Of a DNA stretch of 43,008 bases, positions 13,338 through 22,604 are shown piece by piece. Position 1 is the stretch's first letter. Each line of letters starts with the position of its first letter. A model generated the notes under the pieces. The model was given only the letters and a program-made list of their open reading frames with translations. It made no database searches and was not told where the DNA came from. Position numbers and translations under genes: made by a program. The stretch is taken from NCBI GenBank assembly GCA_902541515.1, contig CACBRD010000007.1, forward strand, positions 1 to 43,008. Reading direction: 5' to 3'. Source of the DNA: an uncultured Pelagibacteraceae bacterium. GTDB taxonomy: Bacteria > Pseudomonadota > Alphaproteobacteria > Pelagibacterales > Pelagibacteraceae.

Positions 13338-13366
13338 TTTGTACTAGAAGTTATTTAGTATGTCAA
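13338..13366 (-). promoter_or_regulatory. Promoter for the metX operon
   Basis: On the minus strand a perfect TTGACA (13366-13361) is followed after 17 bases by TACAAA (13343-13338, 4 of 6 to the -10 consensus). The predicted transcription start falls about 7 bases downstream, right at the first helix of the SAM-II aptamer, so the leader is essentially the riboswitch. Confidence 0.65.
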
Positions 13367-13450
13367 TTTTTAAAAATAATTACACTTAAACTATGTAAAA
13401 AAATGTTTTTTTATTTATAAAGAGCATAAAATTTATAAAAGTTGGCTACC

Positions 13451-14524
13451 ATGAGATTTAAGAAATTTAATATTGAAACCTATGAGCCTGGTAAATCCAG
13501 TCTTAAGAGATTTCATCAAGTTATAAAGCTATCTGCAAATGAGTCAGCCTTAGGTGTCAGCTCAAAGGCTAAAAAGATTTTGTCTAATAAAAATTTAAGT
13601 TTTTTTAGGTACCCAGATGGCAAGTCTAAAGCTTTAAGAAGACAAATATCTAAAAAGTTTAAATGCAATGAAGATAGAATTATTTGCGGTGCTGGATCTG
13701 ATGAGGTTATTCAAATGCTATGTCAATTATTTTTGAATCATAAGGATGAAGTTATTCTTCCTCAGTATAGTTTTTTAATGTACAGGATATATGCTAAAAT
13801 AGTTGGTGCAAAAGTTATTTTTGCTAAAGAAAATAATTTTAAAGTATCAATTCCAGAAATTATTAAAAATGTTTCAAAAAAAACAAAAATTGTTTTTTTA
13901 GCAAATCCTAATAATCCAACTGGAACATATCTAACAAGTTCTGAGCTTTTAGAACTTAGAAAAAAATTGAGAAAAAATATTCTGCTAGTAGTGGATGATG
14001 CATATGCAGAATATATGAAAAATAATGATTATAAAAGTGGATTAAAATTATTTAAAAATAAACAAAATGTCTTTATTTTAAGAACATTTTCTAAAATATA
14101 CGGTTTATCCTCTCTAAGAGTAGGGTGGGGATATGGTTCAAAAAAAATTATTAAAGCACTGAATGTTATTAAGCCACCTTTTAATGTTAATGAGGTAGCA
14201 CAAAAAGCTGCCATTGAGTCTCTTAAGGATACTAAGTTTATAACTCGTTCAGTTAAACACAATATTATTTATGCAAAAAAATTGAAAAATTTTCTTATCC
14301 AATATGGAATTAATTCAAATAATATATCGGCCAATTTTTTATTATTAAATTTTGAGAAATGTAAATTTAAAGCGGAATATTTTTATGAAAAATTAAAGAT
14401 GGAAGGAATTATCTTAAGATCAACAGAAAATGGCTACAATATAAAAAATATGTTACGATTAACTATTGGATCAAAAACAGATAATTTAAAATTTATGCGA
14501 GCAGTAAAAGGAATGTTTAATTAA
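13451..14524 (+). CDS. hisC: Histidinol-phosphate/aromatic aminotransferase (HisC family)
   Basis: PLP-dependent class I/II aminotransferase. Family features: LSANESALGVS, FRYPDGKSKALR, GAGSDEVIQMLCQL, LANPNNPTGTYL, the DDAYAEY segment, FSKIYGLSSLRVGWGYGS with the PLP lysine in SKIYGLSSLR, and a C-terminal LRLTIG. HisC transaminates imidazole-acetol phosphate in histidine synthesis, but the copy paired with tyrA in alphaproteobacteria may serve phenylalanine and tyrosine. The one-base TAATG overlap with tyrA supports an aromatic role. ATG at 13451 is preferred; a TTG at 13442 is possible. The 75 bases upstream (13367-13441) are AT-rich with no convincing promoter. Confidence 0.9.
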   Translation: MRFKKFNIETYEPGKSSLKRFHQVIKLSANESALGVSSKAKKILSNKNLSFFRYPDGKSKALRRQISKKFKCNEDRIICGAGSDEVIQMLCQLFLNHKDEVILPQYSFLMYRIYAKIVGAKVIFAKENNFKVSIPEIIKNVSKKTKIVFLANPNNPTGTYLTSSELLELRKKLRKNILLVVDDAYAEYMKNNDYKSGLKLFKNKQNVFILRTFSKIYGLSSLRVGWGYGSKKIIKALNVIKPPFNVNEVAQKAAIESLKDTKFITRSVKHNIIYAKKLKNFLIQYGINSNNISANFLLLNFEKCKFKAEYFYEKLKMEGIILRSTENGYNIKNMLRLTIGSKTDNLKFMRAVKGMFN

Positions 14525-15420
14525 TGAAAAATGTGCTCATCATCGGCTGTGGCTTGTTAGGATCTTCGTTAGTAAAAAGAATTGCAAAAAAAAAATTAGC
14601 AAAAAAAATTTTTATTTTTGAAAAATCTAAAAAAAATATATCAAAGATCAAAAGACTAAAGTTGCCAGGAACTCTCGTAAATAAACTACAAGAGGTAGTT
14701 GCAAAATCAAATCTAATTATTTTTTGTACGCCAATGAGTGAATACAAAAAGATGATATTAAGATTAAACAATAAATTTAACTCAAAACAAATTATTACTG
14801 ATGTTGGTTCGTCAAAAATAGAATCTTCAGAAATAATTAAAAGAAATTTAAAAAAAAAAATATCCTGGATTCAAAGTCATCCTATAGCTGGATCAGAAGT
14901 AAGTGGGCCTGAGCATGGTAAGGAAAATCTGTTTGAAAATAAGTGGTGTGTATTGATTAAAAATAAGAAAATAAACATGAAACATTTAAAATTTTTAAAT
15001 TCTTTTTGGAAAAAAATGGGTTCAAAAACTGTAATCATGAATGCGGAAAGACACGATAAAATATTTTCAATTACAAGCCATTTACCTCATTTAATAGCTT
15101 ACAATTTGGTTAAATCAGCTCAAGATTTTGAGAAAAAGCAAAAATATGACTTAATTAAATATAGTGCAGGTGGATTAAGAGATTTTTCAAGAATCGCTGC
15201 ATCAAATGAAATTATGTGGAGAGACATTTTTTTTGATAATAGAAAAAATGTTTCAAGAGCAATTGATATATTTATCAAAAATTTAAGATCTTTTAAGACA
15301 GACATTAATTCAAAAAATAATAAATCAATTCTTAAAAAATTAATTCAAACAAAAAAAGTTAGATCTAAAATTATTAAATTAAAACAGGATGTAAATAAAC
15401 CTGACTTTGGTAGAGATTAA
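14524..15420 (+). CDS. tyrA: Prephenate/arogenate dehydrogenase (TyrA/TyrC family)
   Basis: NAD(P)-dependent oxidative decarboxylation of prephenate or arogenate, leading to tyrosine. The 298 residues begin with a Rossmann motif (LIIGCGLLGSSLVKRI). FCTPMSEY, TDVGSSKIE, the active-site SHPIAGSEVSGPEHG and the HDKIFSITSHLPHLIAY helix are typical of the alphaproteobacterial cyclohexadienyl dehydrogenase type. Substrate (prephenate or arogenate) is not settled by reading. It starts inside the hisC stop codon. Its 3' end shares the palindrome TTAA with the convergent NlpC/P60 gene, a 4-base overlap. Confidence 0.93.
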   Translation: MKNVLIIGCGLLGSSLVKRIAKKKLAKKIFIFEKSKKNISKIKRLKLPGTLVNKLQEVVAKSNLIIFCTPMSEYKKMILRLNNKFNSKQIITDVGSSKIESSEIIKRNLKKKISWIQSHPIAGSEVSGPEHGKENLFENKWCVLIKNKKINMKHLKFLNSFWKKMGSKTVIMNAERHDKIFSITSHLPHLIAYNLVKSAQDFEKKQKYDLIKYSAGGLRDFSRIAASNEIMWRDIFFDNRKNVSRAIDIFIKNLRSFKTDINSKNNKSILKKLIQTKKVRSKIIKLKQDVNKPDFGRD

Positions 15421-16172
15421 TAATTACCAATATTACTTACTTTTTTAACTTTTAGATTTGCAGTTTTATCAATTAATTCAATTGTTTGTTTGGTTGACAT
15501 TACTACCACCTTCTTTTTTGGTCCATAAGCATGAATAAATTTAGACTTGCTTAGACATATACCGACATGTCCTTTCCAAAATATTATATCTCCTTTACTT
15601 AAATTTTTACCTTTTTTTCTTTTACAAAACTTTATCTGATCTTTTGTATCTCTTGGAAAAAATATTCTGTTATAATAAAAGTAAATTTGGATCAAAGCAG
15701 AGCAATCAATACCATCAGATGTTTTTCCACCCCATAGATATTTACTACTTTTAAATAATTTCACAATTTTTAAATAATCTTTTTCAAGATGATCAATTTT
15801 GACAATATCACTTTTTTTTATCCATCTGTCCTTTTTAAACTCAATTAGCCTTTTATTTTTGTTTAAAACCGATATGCCAGATGCAAAGAAAAGATAATTT
15901 TTTGTTGGTAAAAACCTATTTTTTTTTTTAATAAATATTCTAGATTTTGTTTTTTTTATCTTAAAAGTCGGCTTAAAATTTTTGTAAAAATAATTTTTTT
16001 TAATATAACCAGTATAATTATCAAAATTAGTTTTAATTTTAACCCATTTTTTTTTATTTTTTAATACTTTAAATTTTTCACCATACAAGATTTGCGATAA
16101 AGTTTCAGAGTTATTAGAAGGTTTTGCATTTATATTTCCAAGTGAAAAATTATAAAAAAAATTATTTTTCAT
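15417..16172 (-). CDS. NlpC/P60 peptidase with SH3-like N-terminus (YkfC-like)
   Basis: Cysteine peptidase of the NlpC/P60 (C40) family, which cleaves D-Glu-meso-DAP bonds in peptidoglycan peptides. The 251 residues show bacterial SH3-like segments at about 10-60 and 75-125 and a catalytic domain from about 131. Catalytic Cys157 is in SDGIDCSALIQ, His202 in WKGHVGICLS, and a further His214 is in FIHAYG. There is no signal peptide or membrane helix, so the protein should be cytoplasmic. It overlaps the AmpG-type permease gene by 11 bases, which points to trimming of imported muropeptides, as proposed for YkfC. The exact substrate is inferred. Confidence 0.85.
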   Translation of the reverse strand: MKNNFFYNFSLGNINAKPSNNSETLSQILYGEKFKVLKNKKKWVKIKTNFDNYTGYIKKNYFYKNFKPTFKIKKTKSRIFIKKKNRFLPTKNYLFFASGISVLNKNKRLIEFKKDRWIKKSDIVKIDHLEKDYLKIVKLFKSSKYLWGGKTSDGIDCSALIQIYFYYNRIFFPRDTKDQIKFCKRKKGKNLSKGDIIFWKGHVGICLSKSKFIHAYGPKKKVVVMSTKQTIELIDKTANLKVKKVSNIGNY

Positions 16173-17538
16173 TAATCTTTAATTTATTTCTTATTATCCA
16201 TAATATAATTAAAGATGGTATTACCATTATAGCAGTTAAGATAAAAAATACCCCCCAGTCTCCATTAAGCCAATCAACTAGAGCGCCCGATGATGATGCT
16301 AATGTGGTTCTTCCAGCAGTACCTATTGAAGCTAATAGAGCATATTGAGTTGCTGTGTAAGTTCTATCTACTAGCAATGATATGAATGCAACAAATGCAA
16401 CAGTTGCAAAAGCTGCTGCAATGTCGTCAAAGATTACAGCGATTGCAAATAGTATTTCAGATTTACCACTCCACGCTAAAAGACTGAACAATAGATTTGT
16501 GCTCGCCATTAAAATTCCTGCTAAAAACATTGCTTTTAAAACACCAGATCTTATTACAAATAGTCCACCTAGCAGAGTGAAGATGACAGTTGTTATCCAT
16601 CCTAAAGTTTTTGAGTAAATAGCTATATCTGATTTACTAAAACCAATTTCTTTATAAAAGATAATAGACATACGCCCTAAAAAAGCTTCTCCAACTTTGA
16701 ATAAAAAAACAAAACCCAGGATCCCCAAAGCTATTTGAAAGCCATTTTTTTTAAAAAAACTTATTATAGGTCCGCTGATTGTTCCACTGATCCAAGTTAT
16801 AATTTTAGTAAGAAAATTTGAATTTTGGAATTTACCAGCAATTAGTTGATCATTTTCTTTCTGATTAACTTGTCTTTCAGTCGAGTCAGTTTCATTGACA
16901 AACATTAATCCAATATTCATTAGAATTATTAAAATTCCTAAGATTAAAAAAGTTAGTTGCCAATAATTTTGAAAACCTAAATTTTCTAAAAAATCTGCGG
17001 AAAACAATGATAAAACTCCGCCTAATTTATATCCGCTCCACCACCCAACGACAGCCATTGCAGCGCCCGCAGCCATTGATTTACCTTCGTTTTCGCTAAT
17101 TTGCTCAATCCTTAAAGCATCCACAGTAATATCTTGTGTTGCTGAAGCAATTGCAATTAGTAAACCTACCGATATTACAAGGGCTAAATTTTCTGAAGGA
17201 TCAATTACACTCCACAAAAATAATGAGATTAAGATTAATATCTGCATTAGGACAATCCATCCTCTTCGATGTCCAATTTTTTTTGTTAGGTATGGTATTT
17301 GAATACGATCGATTAAAGGAGCCCATAAATAATTAAATGCATAAACTGCAAATATAAGACCAGCCCAACCGACTGTAGATCTGCTTAATCCATCTTCCTT
17401 TAACCATAAACTTAAACTACTACCTATCAATACCCAAGGAAAACCAGAGATAGCACCAAGCAATAATATTTTTAACATTCTTTTATCGAGATAAACTGAA
17501 AATGTTTCTGAAAGGGATTGTTTTTTAATTTCTATCAT
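16162..17538 (-). CDS. ampG: AmpG-type muropeptide permease (MFS)
   Basis: Inner-membrane major facilitator that imports anhydro-muropeptides for recycling. The 458 residues are nearly all hydrophobic helices (about 12). N-terminal ILLLGAISGFPWVLIGSSLS and WLKEDGLS, then WAPLIDR and ASATQDITVDALRIE, are characteristic of AmpG. FDDIAAAFATVAFVAFIS lies in the C-terminal half. It sits 3 bases after trkH and overlaps the NlpC/P60 peptidase by 11 bases. The pairing with a peptidoglycan peptidase supports the muropeptide substrate. Other MFS substrates are possible but less likely. Confidence 0.9.
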   Translation of the reverse strand: MIEIKKQSLSETFSVYLDKRMLKILLLGAISGFPWVLIGSSLSLWLKEDGLSRSTVGWAGLIFAVYAFNYLWAPLIDRIQIPYLTKKIGHRRGWIVLMQILILISLFLWSVIDPSENLALVISVGLLIAIASATQDITVDALRIEQISENEGKSMAAGAAMAVVGWWSGYKLGGVLSLFSADFLENLGFQNYWQLTFLILGILIILMNIGLMFVNETDSTERQVNQKENDQLIAGKFQNSNFLTKIITWISGTISGPIISFFKKNGFQIALGILGFVFLFKVGEAFLGRMSIIFYKEIGFSKSDIAIYSKTLGWITTVIFTLLGGLFVIRSGVLKAMFLAGILMASTNLLFSLLAWSGKSEILFAIAVIFDDIAAAFATVAFVAFISLLVDRTYTATQYALLASIGTAGRTTLASSSGALVDWLNGDWGVFFILTAIMVIPSLIILWIIRNKLKINEK

Positions 17539-17541
17539 TTT

Positions 17542-18981
17542 TTAATTCCTCCAGAATGAAGGTAAAAATAACACTAATATAGCAAATAACTCCAGTCTTC
17601 CCAAGATCATACCGATTGTTAAAATCCATTTGGAAAAATCTGGTAATGAGGAGAAATTACCATTAGGTCCAATTATTGATCCTAAACCTGGACCAACATT
17701 TGAAATAGAGGTCGCAGCACCTGAAATTGCGGTAATAAAATCAAGTCCATTTAAAGATAATAACGCAGACAATAAAAAAAATATTATTAAGTACATGTAA
17801 ATAAATGAAATGATCGATGCTATGAATTTATCATCAATTGGATTTTTATCGTATTTCAACACAAAAACACCTTTAGGGTAAATAATTTTTTTTAGTTGAT
17901 TAATTACGAATGAATAAAGAATTTGAAAACGAAATATTTTTATGCCACATGTTGTTGAACCAGCACAGCCACCTATGAACATCAAGGCTAAAAATAATAC
18001 TAGAGGAAAGCTACCCCAATTGTCAAATTGAGCATTGACATAACCAGTTCCGGTTAGAATAGAAATAACGTTAAAGAAAATTGATCTTAAATCAAATGAA
18101 CTTGAATTGTTTAAAGTAAGATAAATCGATAAAATAAATATCGATATAAATATTATCTTAATAAAAGTTTTGATTTGAGAATCTGATGTAAAAATAGACC
18201 TATTGCCATTCAAAAATTTAATGTACACGATAAATGGAACACTTCCTAAAATAATAAATACCATAGCCGTAGTTTCTATCGCTAAGCTATTAAAAAAACC
18301 AATGGATTGATTATAGTTAGAGAATCCACCGGTTGCTATAGTTGTCATTGAATGTGTTATACTATCAAAAATATTCATTCCAAAAATATTGTAAGTGATT
18401 GCACATAGCGCTGTTAATCCAGAGTAAATATAAATCAATCTTAGAGCAACTTCTTTAGACTTTGGAAGAATTTTTTCAGATGAATCATTGTTTGAAATTT
18501 TGAATAATTGCATTCCCCCAACATTCATTATGGGCATTAATGTAATCGCCATCACTATGACACCAATACCTCCCAACCATTGAAGTATTGCCCTCCAAAA
18601 TAATATCCCTTTAGGCATATTTTCTAAATTTGATATGATTGTTGAACCAGTTGTTGTAATACCTGACATACTCTCAAAAAAGGCATTTGTGACTGAAAAT
18701 TCCAAATTAGAGAAAATAAAGGGTAATGAACCAAATATAGCAATACTTAACCATGCTAATGCAGTTAGAAGGAATGCTTGTTGCAAATTAAGTTTTTTTT
18801 CATGATCTAGATTGGAGAGAAAAAATAAGGTTCCAAAAATGATTGTAACAATTGCTGCACCAAAAAAAGAAGAATCTATTTGACCATAAATAAATTGTAC
18901 AATTATTGGAACAAGCATAAAAATACCAAGAATTATTTGAAGAATTCCAAGAGTGAAAAAAACTGTTTTATAATTAGACAT
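17542..18981 (-). CDS. trkH: Potassium uptake protein TrkH
   Basis: Ion-conducting membrane subunit of a Trk K+ uptake system. The 479 residues contain four pore repeats; the filter sequences are visible as TTTGSTI, TIATGGFSNY, LTGTGYVN and NVGPGLG, each with the expected glycine. The regulatory TrkA subunit is not in this window. It is the first gene of trkH-ampG-NlpC/P60. The 87-bp divergent region to lysS (18982-19068) is AT-rich; only weak -35/-10-like matches are seen. Confidence 0.94.
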   Translation of the reverse strand: MSNYKTVFFTLGILQIILGIFMLVPIIVQFIYGQIDSSFFGAAIVTIIFGTLFFLSNLDHEKKLNLQQAFLLTALAWLSIAIFGSLPFIFSNLEFSVTNAFFESMSGITTTGSTIISNLENMPKGILFWRAILQWLGGIGVIVMAITLMPIMNVGGMQLFKISNNDSSEKILPKSKEVALRLIYIYSGLTALCAITYNIFGMNIFDSITHSMTTIATGGFSNYNQSIGFFNSLAIETTAMVFIILGSVPFIVYIKFLNGNRSIFTSDSQIKTFIKIIFISIFILSIYLTLNNSSSFDLRSIFFNVISILTGTGYVNAQFDNWGSFPLVLFLALMFIGGCAGSTTCGIKIFRFQILYSFVINQLKKIIYPKGVFVLKYDKNPIDDKFIASIISFIYMYLIIFFLLSALLSLNGLDFITAISGAATSISNVGPGLGSIIGPNGNFSSLPDFSKWILTIGMILGRLELFAILVLFLPSFWRN

Positions 18982-19068
18982 TTTGAAAGAACATTATTTT
19001 ATGGTAAATAAATTTCAACTCTATAAGAATTAAGTAGTTCGTTAATTAAAGATTTTGTTGAATTATTC

Positions 19069-20631
19069 ATGATAAAAAAAGAAAACTTAGAAAAAACAAG
19101 CTCTTGGCCAATCGTTGAAGCAAAAAAAATGCTTAGAGAAAGAAAATCTTTTTTAGAAAAAAAAGGTAAAATTACACTACAGACTGGATATGGCCCAAGT
19201 GGACTTCCTCACATAGGAACATTTGGAGAAGTTGCTAGAACTTCTATGATGGTTAATGCATTAAAACAATTAACTGATCTTCCAGCAGAAATTATCACTT
19301 TTTCTGATGACATGGATGGTCTTAGAAAAGTACCAGACAATGTACCCAATAAAGAATTGTTAGAAAAAAACCTTCATAAACCTTTGACAGACGTACCAGA
19401 TCCCTTTGAAAAATATAATAGTTTTGGTGAACATAATAATGAGAAATTAAAAAAGTTTTTAAATAATTTTAATTTTAAATACATTTTCAAAAGCTCTACT
19501 CAATTGTATAAATCAGGTTTTTTTAATCCAACACTTCAAATTATTTTAGATAATTATGATGGAATAATGAATATCATTATGCCTACTTTAGGAAAAGAAC
19601 GTCAAAAAACCTATTGTCCATTCCTTCCTATTTGTCCAGAAACAGGACATGTTTTGGAAATTCCAGTAAAAGAAATTGATAATTCTAAGTCTAAAATTGT
19701 GTTTGATAATAAAGGTAAAGATTTAGAATTAAGCATATTAGATGGTCATTGTAAACTTCAGTGGAAAGTAGATTGGGCCATGAGATGGTATGCGTTAGAT
19801 GTTGACTTTGAAATGTACGGAAAAGATCTGATAGAAAGTGCAATATTATCCACTAAAATTATTAAACTAATTGGAAAAAAAAACCCATCTGGTTTTGCTT
19901 ATGAACTCTTTTTGGATGAGAAAGGAGAAAAGATTTCTAAATCAAAAGGGAATGGAATAACAATCGAGCAATGGTTGGAGTACGCCTCACCAGAAAGTTT
20001 ATCATTATATATGTACCAAAATCCAAAAAGAGCTAAAAAACTTTATAATGAGATAGTTCCAAAAGCGGTCGATGAATATTTGGAATTTATTGAAAAGGCT
20101 AAAACTCAAGATGAGCTTCAGTTACTGATGAATCCAGCATGGCATGTTCATAATGGTAGTGTTCCAAAAGAAAAAATGATTATGTCATTTTCTATGTTAT
20201 TAAATCTTGTAGAAACAAGTAATGCTGAAAACAAAGAATTATTATGGAAGTTCGTAAAAAAATATAAGGAAAATATTTCTGAAAAAGATCACCCCATTTT
20301 TGATAATCTAGTTGGTTATGCTATCAAATATTTTAACGATGTAATAAAAGCCAAAAAAAAATATAAAATACCTGATCAAATAGAAAAAAAAGCACTAGAG
20401 GCTCTTATATCAACCTTAGATAAATGTAATGACAAGATGTCTCCTGAGGAAATTCAAACTTTAATTTATTCAACAGGAAAAGAAAATGGGTATTCAGAAA
20501 ATTTGAGAGACTGGTTTAAATTAATTTATGAAGTTGTATTTGGAGTCGAAAATGGCCCTCGGATGGGTTTTTTTATAAGTTTTTTTGGTGTTAAAGAAAC
20601 TAAAGATCTTATAATAAATAAAATAAAATAA
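19069..20631 (+). CDS. lysS: Lysyl-tRNA synthetase, class I
   Basis: Charges tRNA-Lys with lysine. This is the class I (archaeal/alphaproteobacterial LysK) enzyme rather than the class II LysS of E. coli. The Rossmann signature appears as GPSGLPHIGTF (HIG at about 48-50) and the KMSKS counterpart as KISKSKGNG (about 287-295). The 520 residues are full length with a C-terminal helical anticodon-binding region. Class I LysRS is standard in Rickettsiales and SAR11. Its stop overlaps the pyrD start by one base (TAATG). Confidence 0.97.
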   Translation: MIKKENLEKTSSWPIVEAKKMLRERKSFLEKKGKITLQTGYGPSGLPHIGTFGEVARTSMMVNALKQLTDLPAEIITFSDDMDGLRKVPDNVPNKELLEKNLHKPLTDVPDPFEKYNSFGEHNNEKLKKFLNNFNFKYIFKSSTQLYKSGFFNPTLQIILDNYDGIMNIIMPTLGKERQKTYCPFLPICPETGHVLEIPVKEIDNSKSKIVFDNKGKDLELSILDGHCKLQWKVDWAMRWYALDVDFEMYGKDLIESAILSTKIIKLIGKKNPSGFAYELFLDEKGEKISKSKGNGITIEQWLEYASPESLSLYMYQNPKRAKKLYNEIVPKAVDEYLEFIEKAKTQDELQLLMNPAWHVHNGSVPKEKMIMSFSMLLNLVETSNAENKELLWKFVKKYKENISEKDHPIFDNLVGYAIKYFNDVIKAKKKYKIPDQIEKKALEALISTLDKCNDKMSPEEIQTLIYSTGKENGYSENLRDWFKLIYEVVFGVENGPRMGFFISFFGVKETKDLIINKIK

Positions 20632-21683
20632 TGTTTTCAAATTTAAGATCTCTAATTTTTAAACTTGATCCAGAGACAGCTCATGGTTTGGCAATAAAGT
20701 CATTAAAATTTAATTTTGTGCCAAATGTTTTGGATAAAAATAAAAATAGCCATTTATTCAAGACTAAATTATTTGAAAAAGAAATAGAAAATCCAATTGG
20801 AATGGCAGCAGGATTTGACAAAAATGCTGAGGTTTATAATTCTTTATTTAAATTGGGATTTGGTTTTGTGGAGGTGGGCACCGTTACACCTCTTAAACAA
20901 TATGGAAACCCTAAGCCAAGAGTTTTTAGATTAGTTGAAGACGAGGCATTAATTAATAGATTGGGTTTTAATAACTTAGGTGCAAAAAATATTGTTGATA
21001 GGATCTCAAGTAATAAACAAATTGGTTTACTTGGAATTAACATAGGTCCTAATAAAGATACAAATGATAGATTGAAGGATTATGTTGAATGTTTAAAAAC
21101 CTTCCATGAATTTGCAGACTATATTACAATTAATATTTCATCTCCCAACACTGAAGAGCTGAGAAATTTTCATGATCAAGAAAAATTGAATAGTTTATTA
21201 AATATAATCAATAGTGAAAAAACAAAACTAAATTCAAAAATTCCAATTGTAGTAAAAGTCTCACCAGATATTAAAGATAAGGAAATACCCAAAATTTCTG
21301 ATGTTCTTTTAAGCAATAATATAAAAGCAGTCATTTTATCGAACACCTCTGACTCTACTCGAGACAAATTAAATGACATTCAAAAGCATCAAAAAGGAGG
21401 TTTGTCAGGTAAACCAATAGAGGAAAAATCTACAATGCTGATTAATAAATTTTATAAAAATCTTGGTAATAAAATTAAAATTATTGGAGTTGGTGGAGTG
21501 GACTCTGGAATAAGTGCATACAACAAGTTTTTAGCTGGCGCGAGTTATGTTCAACTTTATACAGGTATGGTATACAGAGGACCAAATATTGTAAACCTTA
21601 TTAAAAAAGAGCTTAAGGAATTATTGATAAGAGATGGCGTTAAACATTATAGTGAAATCATAGGGAAAAAAACAACTTCTTAA
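20631..21683 (+). CDS. pyrD: Dihydroorotate dehydrogenase (quinone), class 2
   Basis: Membrane-associated FMN enzyme that oxidises dihydroorotate to orotate with quinone as acceptor in pyrimidine synthesis. The 350 residues have the class 2 N-terminal helix ([15 protein letters not shown]) and FMN/substrate segments [48 protein letters not shown], GGLSGKPI and GVGGVDSG. It starts within the lysS stop. The link between lysS and pyrD is not functional in any obvious way. 52 bases separate it from rpmB. Confidence 0.96.
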   Translation: MFSNLRSLIFKLDPETAHGLAIKSLKFNFVPNVLDKNKNSHLFKTKLFEKEIENPIGMAAGFDKNAEVYNSLFKLGFGFVEVGTVTPLKQYGNPKPRVFRLVEDEALINRLGFNNLGAKNIVDRISSNKQIGLLGINIGPNKDTNDRLKDYVECLKTFHEFADYITINISSPNTEELRNFHDQEKLNSLLNIINSEKTKLNSKIPIVVKVSPDIKDKEIPKISDVLLSNNIKAVILSNTSDSTRDKLNDIQKHQKGGLSGKPIEEKSTMLINKFYKNLGNKIKIIGVGGVDSGISAYNKFLAGASYVQLYTGMVYRGPNIVNLIKKELKELLIRDGVKHYSEIIGKKTTS

Positions 21684-21694
21684 ATTTTATAAAC

Positions 21695-21723
21695 TTGACG
21701 CAATCATCAACTCACTTTATATA
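21695..21723 (+). promoter_or_regulatory. Promoter for rpmB
   Basis: TTGACG (21695-21700; 5 of 6) is followed after 17 bases by TATATA (21718-21723; 4 of 6), 12 bases before the rpmB ATG. The leader would be only about 6 bases long. This implies rpmB and the transporter behind it can be transcribed separately from lysS-pyrD. Confidence 0.5.
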
Positions 21724-21735
21724 GTCGAAAATATT

Positions 21736-22050
21736 ATGTCAAAAAAATGTGAACTTACCGGCAAAATTCCCCTTAAAGGTCATAATGTTAGTCATGCTAA
21801 TAATAAGACAAAGAGAAGATTTTTACCAAATTTAAAAAAAGTAAAATTTACCAGTGAACTTTTAAAGAGAAGCATGAAACTTACTGTAAGTAATGCCGGT
21901 GTAAGATCTGTAGATAAAAAAGGAAGTTTTGATGAGTTTTTAAAAACTGTAAAAAATAAAAATTTATCTCCAAGATTAAAGAAGATAAAGAAAAGTTTAT
22001 TAATTAAGTCTCCATTTCAAAAAAAACAAGTTCAATCTAAGACAGCTTAA
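21736..22050 (+). CDS. rpmB: 50S ribosomal protein L28
   Basis: Ribosomal large-subunit protein. The 104 residues begin [33 protein letters not shown] in outline, the L28 signature, followed by [13 protein letters not shown] and GVRSVDKKG segments. It has one N-terminal cysteine in the position of the zinc-ribbon type but no full Cys4 set. Alphaproteobacterial L28 proteins of about 100 residues are longer than the 78 of E. coli because of the C-terminal basic tail, as here. A promoter-like sequence lies directly upstream. Confidence 0.96.
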   Translation: MSKKCELTGKIPLKGHNVSHANNKTKRRFLPNLKKVKFTSELLKRSMKLTVSNAGVRSVDKKGSFDEFLKTVKNKNLSPRLKKIKKSLLIKSPFQKKQVQSKTA

Positions 22051-22604
22051 TGAATAAAATTTTTTTTATACTCTCATTTTTGATGGGGGCAGTTGTTTTA
22101 GCATCCAATTATTTAGTTCAATTCCCTATAAAACATTATGGTTTAGAAGAAATATTAACTTATGGAGCTTTTAGCTATCCGATTGCTTTCTTGATCACAG
22201 ATTTAGCCAACAGATCTTTTGGCAAGATAGTTGCCAGAAAAATTGTTTATATTGGTTTTGCTATAGGTATTAGCTTTACCCTTTTATTCTCAACAAACTT
22301 TACAGACTTGATATCTATAAGAATTGCAATTGGATCCGGGACTGCCTTTTTAGTTGCCCAACTCTTAGATGTTCAAATTTTTGATAAATTGAGAAAAAAA
22401 GAATGGTTTGTTGCACCTTTAACGTCATCTTTGATAGGTTCAACAATTGATACGTTTATATTTTTTTCAATATCTTTTTATGGAACAGGCATTCCTTGGA
22501 TCACATTGTCTTTAGGAGATTTAAGTGTAAAAATTTTTGTTGCTTTAGTGATGTTAATCCCTTTCAGACTACTGCTGAAAACACTTAAACCAGTTAAGAT
22601 TTAA
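22050..22604 (+). CDS. YhhQ/VUT-family transporter (probable queuosine precursor uptake)
   Basis: Small integral membrane protein of 184 residues with about six helices. The family pattern is visible in ASNYLVQFP, TYGAFSYPIAFLITDLANRSFGKIVARKIVY in outline, AIGSGTAFLVAQLLDVQIFDKLR and the C-terminal DTFIFFSISFYG. Members of this family (YhhQ) take up preQ0/preQ1 for queuosine tRNA modification in E. coli. The substrate here is inferred from the family. It shares one base with rpmB (TAATG), and its 3' end overlaps the convergent ureohydrolase gene by the TTAA palindrome. Confidence 0.86.
   Translation: MNKIFFILSFLMGAVVLASNYLVQFPIKHYGLEEILTYGAFSYPIAFLITDLANRSFGKIVARKIVYIGFAIGISFTLLFSTNFTDLISIRIAIGSGTAFLVAQLLDVQIFDKLRKKEWFVAPLTSSLIGSTIDTFIFFSISFYGTGIPWITLSLGDLSVKIFVALVMLIPFRLLLKTLKPVKI

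Noticed and set aside
13376..13400. TTACA...TGTAA dyad upstream of hisC as an operator
   Set aside because: The arms are five bases in AT-rich DNA; chance occurrence is likely.
15417..18981. AmpG next to TrkH as a dedicated resistance island
   Set aside because: Base composition, packing and codon use look like the neighbours. No mobility genes or repeats are present.
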